A DNA stretch of 26,661 nucleotides from a virus: IMG/VR virus record IMGVR_UViG_3300035698_001661, positions 1-26,661 of that record, one strand, 5' to 3'. Below the pieces are notes generated by a model. That model was not told where the DNA came from and ran no database searches. It saw nothing but the letters and a program-made list of their open reading frames with translations. Positions 22,253 through 26,661 of this stretch are shown in pieces; position 1 is the stretch's first letter; the number at the start of each line of letters is the position of its first letter. The translations under genes and the position numbers were made by a program.

Positions 22253-23692
22253 TTATCTTCTCATTGAAGGCATTGCCATACTTCCAGGAGTAACAATTAT
22301 CCTCTTTTTAATAAACTCAACCTCGTAAAACATAGCCATCATAATAGAGTCAGCCATATTTGGAGACTTAATCTTAAGCTTTTTCATCTCAGGCTTTGAA
22401 AGTATTTGTATCTTTCCTGCTCCATTTGATTTAGTAGGTATTCGGCAAAGCTCTGACCTTAAAGACTCCATTCCTTTTATTTCACTGCTGAATGACACTA
22501 ATTCGTCAGGGTTATGATATATCTTTTTAACTACTGCTTCATAAGTCTTTCTCATTCTCTCTCTAAGTAACCAATATCCTTGCGCTCTCTGATTTAAAAA
22601 TGAGTCACCATTTGTTTTTGCTTTATCTCCTATCTTTTCATATACTCTCTCTTTATGTCTTGGAGAGTTTGAGCCCTTGTACATATTTAAAGCAATTCTC
22701 TTAGGTGTGAGGGCATCATCTAACTGCTTGTTAAGTCCTACTCCCATTCCGTCACAATCCCACGTAAAAGCATCTATTTTATTTTGTATTGAATAATCTA
22801 TAGCCCAGTCACAGCCCTCATTTATGTTTCCTGTTTCCATTTCTAAAACGTCTTTGATAACTATCCCGTGTCTATATGCTAAACCTTTGGAGTCTTCGCC
22901 AATATCTGAAGGGTCGTGTGCAATTACTTCAATGCCACTTGGTTTAATTCCTAGCTTGGTATGTGCATCTATGCAAGCATCAAACCACTCAGGCTGAATG
23001 ATAGCGTTTTCTATTGAGTCATTAAATTTACCTTCCCATATGTGGTCGTACTTTGCGCGTGGCATATTCTCGTAATCCCATAGTCTTTGCTCTTCAAGTT
23101 CTTTTGGAAACCAAGGGTTGTCTCTCCAATTTAAAACTATGATTAAGTGGATATCATCTTCATAAAAACCGTCTCTATCTAAAAAGGATTGATAAGGAAC
23201 TATAAACCTTTGACTAAAGGGGTCTGCTGAACTTTGAGGATTGCCAGTAAACCAAAGCTCACTCCCTGCTGTTCTAATCGTTGGCAATAAATCTTCTAGC
23301 GTTTGATTCGATGCTGTTTGCGCTTCTTCAAACCAAGAGTATTTAAACCCTTCTGCTGATTTAACTGCACTTGAATTTCTTGCAGCTCCTTTGTATCTTG
23401 TCCCGTTTCCATTTGCAATACACTCTACTTTGTTGTCAGTTACATAAAATCTATCGCTTACTTCTAATTTATGGACTGCTTCTTTCATAAGTTTATGGAC
23501 TGAGTCTTCTATTGAGCTTTGAAACTCTCTAAGGCATAGAACGTCTGCTGATTCTGTTTCAATCTTCATTAAAAAAAGATTTCCTACCCCTGTTGATTTT
23601 CCACTTCCTCTTCCACCTATGATTATTTTAAATCTTTTGTTTATTGTTAATAGCCTTTTTAGTTTTTCAGGTATTTGTAGCTTACTTGCCAT
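22253..23692 (-). CDS. terL: Large terminase subunit
   Basis: A 479-residue terminase (P22 gp2: 499). The ATPase half has Walker A GGRGSGKS (26-33), Walker B SWFEEAQ (119-125, with catalytic Glu) and the coupling motif WFTGNPQS (147-154). The nuclease half has AHDPSDIGEDSKGLAYRHG (258-276), WDCDGMGVG (311-319) and the C-terminal acidic motif NMADSIMMAMFY, which supply the RNase-H-like acidic residues. It cuts concatemers and drives DNA through the portal. It overlaps the small terminase by 11 bases. All key residues are present. Confidence 0.95.
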   Translation of the reverse strand: MASKLQIPEKLKRLLTINKRFKIIIGGRGSGKSTGVGNLFLMKIETESADVLCLREFQSSIEDSVHKLMKEAVHKLEVSDRFYVTDNKVECIANGNGTRYKGAARNSSAVKSAEGFKYSWFEEAQTASNQTLEDLLPTIRTAGSELWFTGNPQSSADPFSQRFIVPYQSFLDRDGFYEDDIHLIIVLNWRDNPWFPKELEEQRLWDYENMPRAKYDHIWEGKFNDSIENAIIQPEWFDACIDAHTKLGIKPSGIEVIAHDPSDIGEDSKGLAYRHGIVIKDVLEMETGNINEGCDWAIDYSIQNKIDAFTWDCDGMGVGLNKQLDDALTPKRIALNMYKGSNSPRHKERVYEKIGDKAKTNGDSFLNQRAQGYWLLRERMRKTYEAVVKKIYHNPDELVSFSSEIKGMESLRSELCRIPTKSNGAGKIQILSKPEMKKLKIKSPNMADSIMMAMFYEVEFIKKRIIVTPGSMAMPSMRR

Positions 23693-24158
23693 CTATCGCC
23701 ACCACTTCAACTTCCCATTTTGTTTCTACTGTCTGAAGTGAATTTGTATTTTCTATTTTCGTAGTAGGCTCTTTACCTAAAACTGTGTCTTTATTTTTTG
23801 ATGTTATTCTACTATGTACTTCTAACTCTGGGAGGGACATATTTTCATCGAGCTTTTTATTTGCGAGTGATTGATTCTTCAAAGCTGTGTTGCTGAAGAA
23901 CAATAAATGCTTGGTTTTTTCGTTCACGACTTTTTCAATAGCGTTCACTGAATGTTCATTTCTTTTCGCTAGTTCCGTCTTATAGGCTACTCCTGCGTTC
24001 ACGACCTGTTCATCAATTTTAGTTATTCCCTTAATAGTCTTGTTTATATATCCAAGTGAAACATCATATCTTGTTGCTAGTTTTCTCTGGCTATAGTTCC
24101 CTGTTTTATGGTCTGCGACTAATAGCTTTATTTCTCTATCTGTTAAGTGCTTAGCCAT
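23682..24158 (-). CDS. Small terminase subunit / terminase-associated HTH protein
   Basis: A 158-residue protein. The N-terminus is a helix-turn-helix (LTDREIKLLVADHKTGNYSQ, then RKLATRYDVSLGYINKTIKG), followed by a helical middle and a beta-like end. It directly precedes terL, with which it overlaps by 11 bases, so the small terminase role (recognition of the packaging site) is the natural reading. It follows GGAGG with seven bases to ATG 24158, one of the best ribosome sites in the window. Confidence 0.8.
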   Translation of the reverse strand: MAKHLTDREIKLLVADHKTGNYSQRKLATRYDVSLGYINKTIKGITKIDEQVVNAGVAYKTELAKRNEHSVNAIEKVVNEKTKHLLFFSNTALKNQSLANKKLDENMSLPELEVHSRITSKNKDTVLGKEPTTKIENTNSLQTVETKWEVEVVAIDGK

Positions 24159-24351
24159 TAAAATACCTCCTTATTAAATAAGTCCTCATGTAGCTCGAAA
24201 TAAAAAACAATACTGTAGATATACTGGCTACCCATATTTGCTCGAGGTGGTTAAATAAAGGAAATATCGAGTAAACTATCAGCCATCCGATAATTATGCC
24301 TACGATTTGATTTATAAGCGTTTCTTTATGGCTCTGTGCTTTACTTTGCAT
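24151..24351 (-). CDS. Small two-span membrane protein (DUF7220-like)
   Basis: A 66-residue protein with QSKAQSHKETLINQIVGIII, a first membrane segment (IVGIIIGWLIVYSIFPLF), a second (WVASISTVLFFISSYM) and the end RTYLIRRYFN. The pattern S-x(3)-E-x(3)-N ... two spans ... S-x-R-x-Y-x-x-R-R-x-F-N is typical of a phage family often placed near the terminase genes; function unknown. It overlaps the small-terminase start by eight bases. Confidence 0.75.
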   Translation of the reverse strand: MQSKAQSHKETLINQIVGIIIGWLIVYSIFPLFNHLEQIWVASISTVLFFISSYMRTYLIRRYFNG

Positions 24352-24416
24352 TTAAACTTATCTCCATGTTTTTAAAACCTCTTATATTGCTCTTTATAGT
24401 TCCACACTTGAAACAG

Positions 24417-24719
24417 TTATTGCTTTCTATCTGTTGCCCATAAATGTCCAGCACCTTCTTTCCATCCATATAAACAAGGCTCGTGTTTCCAATGATAGTC
24501 TTGTCTTCCCATAACAAGCGAATTCTTATTCCAGATTATACACTGTCTAACATTCCATCCTATGTCGTGACATGCTCCTCTAAAGTTGTACCCCTCTGAA
24601 TCTGCGTGCCATATATAAAACACTCCCCCTTCTTTCATTACATCATTTGCATTTTGAAAAGAGTCCTTTAAAAACTGTCTAAAAGAACTGTCGTCCATTG
24701 AGTCATTCTGTATTGTCAT
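24417..24719 (-). pseudogene. Fragment of a DNA N6/N4 methyltransferase
   Basis: The 100 residues (MTIQNDSMDDSSFRQFLKDS, then MKEGGVFYIWHADSEGYNFR, then IGWNVRQCIIWNKNSLVMGR, QDYHWKHEPCLYGW and GHLWATDRKQ) match the middle of phage and prophage DNA modification methylases. The DPPY catalytic motif normally sits just upstream and is absent, as is the downstream segment with HPTMKP and the SAM-binding FxGxG motif; the frame ends at RKQ where intact proteins continue TTVWxF. Both flanks were read in all frames without finding the missing parts. It is therefore a remnant and unlikely to methylate DNA. The ribosome site is weak (AAGAAG). A domesticated fragment with another role cannot be excluded. 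Confidence 0.8.
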
Positions 24720-24769
24720 CGCTTCTTTTGTTTATTTACTCACTACGGTACACTTTCGCACTTTGGCCC

Positions 24770-24946
24770 CTAGTTTAGGAGAATTTTACTGTCTTCTTTT
24801 TGATTTTTACCCAAACTTTCTTCAAATTCAGCCATTTTGTTTAGGTGGTCCATGTCTTTTTTATTCTTTTCTAGTACTGTAATGACTACAATAACTACTA
24901 TTATAAGTAATAATGCCATAACAAGCAAGGCTATTACTTTATCCAC
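24770..24946 (-). CDS. Small membrane protein, GTG start
   Basis: A 58-residue frame from GTG 24946 to TAG at 24770. It has a membrane segment at residues 4-24 (VIALLVMALLLIIVVIVVIT) followed by a charged tail (LEKNKKDMDHLNKMAEFEES), the layout of a single-span protein with a soluble end. It overlaps the end of the preceding membrane-protein gene by 13 bases. No family is recognised. The ribosome site is weak, so coupling is likely. Spanin or anchor-like functions are guesses. Confidence 0.55.
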   Translation of the reverse strand: MDKVIALLVMALLLIIVVIVVITVLEKNKKDMDHLNKMAEFEESLGKNQKEDSKILLN

Positions 24947-25119
24947 TGTTTATTCTCTATTGCTGTGATTATGAAGTAGCCTATCATAAAAAGTGCTGCA
25001 ATTAGTTTTTCATTTTCTGGAGTTGTGAAGTTTGGAGTTATAGCTATATCGTATTTTAAAAGTGTTATTGAAACTATTTGTATAAAAAAGAATATTAACA
25101 TCCATGTGCTAGTTTTCAT
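24934..25119 (-). CDS. Small two-span membrane protein
   Basis: A 61-residue protein with two hydrophobic segments (STWMLIFFFIQIVSITLL and LIAALFMIGYFIITAI) and a short polar loop between (NFTTPENEK). ATG 25119 follows AAAAGGAAAACCT. A hairpin (25134-25149) lies in its leader. No family was recognised; it belongs to the accessory cluster upstream of the packaging genes. Confidence 0.65.
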   Translation of the reverse strand: MKTSTWMLIFFFIQIVSITLLKYDIAITPNFTTPENEKLIAALFMIGYFIITAIENKQWIK

Positions 25120-25133
25120 AGGTTTTCCTTTTA

Positions 25134-25149
25134 GGGAGATTGCTCTCCC
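25134..25149 (-). other. GC-rich hairpin in a leader
   Basis: GGGAGA (25134-25139) and TCTCCC (25144-25149) form a six-bp stem with a four-base loop. On the minus strand CTAAAAGGAAAACC follows, which is the ribosome site of the gene at 25119 and not a T-run. It may shield or position that site, or serve as a processing site. Confidence 0.5.
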
Positions 25150-25154
25150 GTAGT

Positions 25155-25490
25155 TTATCTTTTGAGGTGTCTTATTTTGACACGTATGTCTTGATCTAAA
25201 GGTACAATAACTCCACTAGCTAAAAGTCTTTGTTTAACTGTTAGTAAAATCTGCTCTTCAGATAACAAAATGTTTGCTTTGATGGTTTGAGTAAGTAAAT
25301 CATCTGTTGCTTCTTCTTGAACTTCCTCAATAGCTTCTACTACCGAAACTTCAAGTTTACCTTCTTGTTCGCCTATTAACTCTATAAGTGTATAGGTTTT
25401 GTCGCTATCTAACTCCTCACTTGTGAAAGTTACATCCAGACTTGCACTAAAAGAAATGTGCTTTTCAACTTTTACGCTCTTTATTTCCAT
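25155..25490 (-). CDS. Hypothetical accessory protein
   Basis: A 111-residue acidic protein: beta-like N-terminus (IKSVKVEKHISFSASLDVTF), an acidic centre (VVEAIEEVQEEATDD), and a basic end (PLDQDIRVKIRHLKR). No family was recognised. ATG 25490 follows AGGAGACCA, and a good promoter is present at 25520-25548, so it is likely expressed. It heads the short operon of membrane proteins that leads to the packaging genes. Confidence 0.7.
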   Translation of the reverse strand: MEIKSVKVEKHISFSASLDVTFTSEELDSDKTYTLIELIGEQEGKLEVSVVEAIEEVQEEATDDLLTQTIKANILLSEEQILLTVKQRLLASGVIVPLDQDIRVKIRHLKR

Positions 25491-25519
25491 TTGGTCTCCT
25501 TGTAAATTTGTTAAACTGT

Positions 25520-25548
25520 ATTATACTATATTTTTGTTTAGTTGCCAC
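25520..25548 (-). promoter_or_regulatory. Sigma70-type promoter for the accessory operon
   Basis: GTGGCA (25543-25548) and TATAAT (25520-25525) with 17 bases between match the consensus at 10 of 12 positions. ACCGTAGTG (25546-25554) overlaps the -35 and recurs at 24741-24749 on the same strand. Confidence 0.6.
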
Positions 25549-25574
25549 TACGGTGTGTTTTGGCATTTATTGAC

Positions 25575-25823
25575 CTATTCTTGGGCTTCTTGAAATTTGT
25601 TACACCCGAAATCTGCAAATATTGTGTACGTTGAGCTAATTATTGTTTGAGTAAAACATAAAGAATCATGGTTTGTGCATTTAAATTCGCCCTCGTCATA
25701 TTCCCCTAAGTGGCTACAATGTCCGCAGTTTCTTGAGTTAAAATACTCTTCTGCCATTTCAAACATAGCGTCCCCATTATCATAACAAGCAGGCATATTT
25801 TCTATTAGTTCTTCTTTAGTCAT
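25575..25823 (-). CDS. Cysteine-rich, probably zinc-binding small phage protein
   Basis: An 82-residue protein with a helical N-terminus (MTKEELIENMPACYDNGDAM) and cysteines at 33, 36, 49, 56 and 74 (CGHC ... KCT ... SLC ... DFGCNKF). The CxxC ... C ... C ... DFGCNKFE order is common in small phage proteins of unknown function and suggests a metal site. The ATG at 25823 follows AAAGGAAAA and has a promoter immediately upstream. Confidence 0.7.
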   Translation of the reverse strand: MTKEELIENMPACYDNGDAMFEMAEEYFNSRNCGHCSHLGEYDEGEFKCTNHDSLCFTQTIISSTYTIFADFGCNKFQEAQE

Positions 25824-25841
25824 CTGGTTTTCCTTTCTTTT

Positions 25842-25871
25842 ATTATACCATAAACTCCCTAAATTTAGGGA
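25842..25871 (-). promoter_or_regulatory. Extended -10 promoter with a perfect palindrome over the -35 site
   Basis: TATGGTATAAT (25842-25852) repeats the box at portal and after coat. The expected -35 position (25865-25870) lies within TCCCTAAATTTAGGGA (25856-25871), a perfect 16-base palindrome, which is a plausible operator. The palindrome begins two bases after the stop of the zinc-ribbon remnant, so it might also end that transcript, but no T-run follows. Confidence 0.55.
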
Positions 25872-25872
25872 C

Positions 25873-26099
25873 TTAAACGCTGTCTCTCCAAGGCTTATTG
25901 TTGCTAAATCTTTTCAGTTCTGCCTTGCAAGAATCGCACCTTAGTGTTCTAATATTCTATAAACTAGCTTTGTAAACTCTTGGTTGCAATCATCACATAT
26001 TCACTTTTCTTCTTTGTAATTAGTGTCAATTCTTCCTTCACTCTTTTTATCTGCGTATCTGTTCAGTCTGTATATTTGATCTAAGTTTTCTGTACTCAC
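25873..26099 (-). pseudogene. Broken small zinc-ribbon gene
   Basis: From GTG 26099 a 32-residue frame (MSTENLDQIYRLNRYADKKS, GRIDTNYKEEK) ends at TGA 26001-26003. The same frame continues ICDDCNQEFTKLVYRILEH to TAA 25941-25943, and the -1 frame then reads RCDSCKAELKRFSNNKPWRD and ends at 25873. Joined, this is a coherent protein with two CxxC pairs (CDDC and CDSC), i.e. a zinc ribbon. One nonsense and one frameshift change would have inactivated it. The GTG overlaps the preceding stop as GTGA. The first 32 codons could still be made as a short peptide. Confidence 0.55.
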
Positions 26100-26191
26100 T
26101 TTGTCATGCTTTCGATTACAATACATAAACAAATTAAGAAGCCAATTACAACTGCTGTTAAATATACTCTCTGAAAAAACTTATAAATCAT
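26096..26191 (-). CDS. 31-residue single-span membrane peptide
   Basis: ATG 26191 follows AGGAG by seven bases, a strong ribosome site. The peptide is MIYKFFQRVY, then LTAVVIGFLICLCIVIE, then SMTK: a basic start and one membrane segment. No family was recognised. Its stop overlaps the start of the zinc-ribbon remnant. Confidence 0.6.
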   Translation of the reverse strand: MIYKFFQRVYLTAVVIGFLICLCIVIESMTK

Positions 26192-26263
26192 TTTACTACT
26201 CCTATTAAAAGCCATATCCATAAGCCAAGTATGCTGTAAATCATAAATACGTCTAAAAGCCCA

Positions 26264-26488
26264 CTATTCGTTGAAATATTCAGAAACATCGTAGTCCTTG
26301 TCGACCATTAGCGTGTATGCAGTGTTTTCGTCACAAACTACTGAGTAATTTACAAACTCAGGATTTCCCATCAGGTTGAAGCTTAAATCTATTTGCTCTT
26401 TTTCGTAGTCTGTGAAATTGAACTCTAGTTCTAGTTTTGAGCGTGTGTTGTCTGCGTCGTGATACTCTGGTATTTTATTTACTTGCAT
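26264..26488 (-). CDS. Hypothetical accessory protein
   Basis: Set to ATG 26488 (MQVNKIPEYHDADN), which has GGAG at five bases; an upstream in-frame GTG at 26506 lies inside the preceding gene and lacks a better site. 74 residues, acidic, with a beta pattern (SKLELEFNFTDYEKEQI, VNYSVVCDENTAYTLMV). No family recognised. Part of the accessory cluster at the right edge. Confidence 0.65.
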   Translation of the reverse strand: MQVNKIPEYHDADNTRSKLELEFNFTDYEKEQIDLSFNLMGNPEFVNYSVVCDENTAYTLMVDKDYDVSEYFNE

Positions 26489-26661
26489 TCTTGCTCCATT
26501 ACCCACTCACACGCTTTAAATATTGCTTCTGGCTCTGTGTCTGCAATACAGTTAAAGTATGGTTCTTCAGAATAATCTTTATATACTACTGCATAACTTC
26601 CACCACTGTTTATATATGATTCTATATAATGAGATGAGTTTTTATATGCCCACTCTTTCAT
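26479..26661 (-). CDS. Hypothetical protein at the window edge
   Basis: A 60-residue frame whose ATG coincides with the last three bases of the window, so the true start may lie beyond the edge. The alternation of strands and helix (SGGSYAVVYKDYSEEPYFNC, then EAIFKACEWVMEQECK) resembles small alpha-beta-alpha sandwich phage proteins, but the match is weak. Its stop lies a few bases inside the next gene's upstream region. Confidence 0.6.
   Translation of the reverse strand: MKEWAYKNSSHYIESYINSGGSYAVVYKDYSEEPYFNCIADTEPEAIFKACEWVMEQECK

Noticed and set aside
26188-26244. 18-codon hydrophobic ORF (minus strand) just before the 31-residue membrane peptide
   Set aside because: It has no ribosome site and contains the ribosome site of the next gene; the frame is too short to support on its own, although the ATGA overlap is suggestive.
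1-26661. tRNA genes, CRISPR arrays, integrase and attachment sites
   Set aside because: Looked for tRNA T-arm patterns, regularly spaced repeats and recombinase motifs on both strands; none could be supported.

Overview
The window is a contiguous stretch of a tailed-phage genome (free phage or prophage). It is AT-rich and every supported gene lies on the minus strand, so genes are read from the right edge to the left. The virion block matches the P22-like podovirus plan in order: small and large terminase, portal, scaffold, a P22-type coat protein with an inserted domain, a gp4-like adaptor, a gp10-like tail hub, three ejection-type proteins in the gp7/gp20/gp16 order, and a tailspike with a P22-like head-binding domain. 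The host is inferred to be a Gram-negative, AT-rich member of the Campylobacterota (Arcobacter/Campylobacter/Sulfurimonas-like). The main reason is the endolysin, whose wording (LEFSN...FLHKNKTE...GIYKYANP...KKEYWDKMKLDE) is like GH108-type lysins of that group. No integrase, host gene or tRNA is visible.

Right edge to about 24.4 kb: small accessory genes, including a cysteine-rich protein, several one- or two-span membrane peptides, the broken remains of a zinc-ribbon gene, and a fragment of a DNA methyltransferase. About 24.35-17.2 kb: packaging and head genes. A clear intrinsic terminator sits directly after the coat gene and is followed at once by a promoter. About 17.2-13.3 kb: head-completion and tail-hub genes, including an 18-residue lysine-rich ORF held between two TAATG overlaps. 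About 13.3-8.7 kb: a cupin-SET fusion protein and the ejection proteins; the gp7-like/gp20-like junction looks frameshifted. 8.7-4.9 kb: tailspike, a small XkdW-like gene and the lysis cassette (3TM holin, coiled-coil membrane protein, a small GTG-started membrane peptide, endolysin). 4.7-1.9 kb: a recombination module (Rad52-family annealase, Gp157-like, NinB-like, SSB-tailed protein, HTH protein) behind a perfect TTGACA-N17-TATAAT promoter. 1.8-0 kb: an HNH/AP2 homing endonuclease, a second perfect-consensus promoter, an HTH_39-type protein, a highly structured non-coding stretch, and the 5' part of a possible replication gene that runs off the left edge.

There appear to be two promoter classes. 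Two full -35/-10 consensus promoters drive DNA-metabolism genes, whereas a repeated extended -10 sequence (TATGGTATAAT or close) with no good -35 precedes portal, the gene after coat, the cupin-SET gene and an accessory gene. This suggests early/late timing written in the promoters. Genes are otherwise tightly packed, with many TAATG or ATGA stop/start overlaps that imply translational coupling. The only non-coding stretch longer than about 150 bases not described as a feature is 4690-4880, upstream of the recombination promoter, where nothing convincing was seen.
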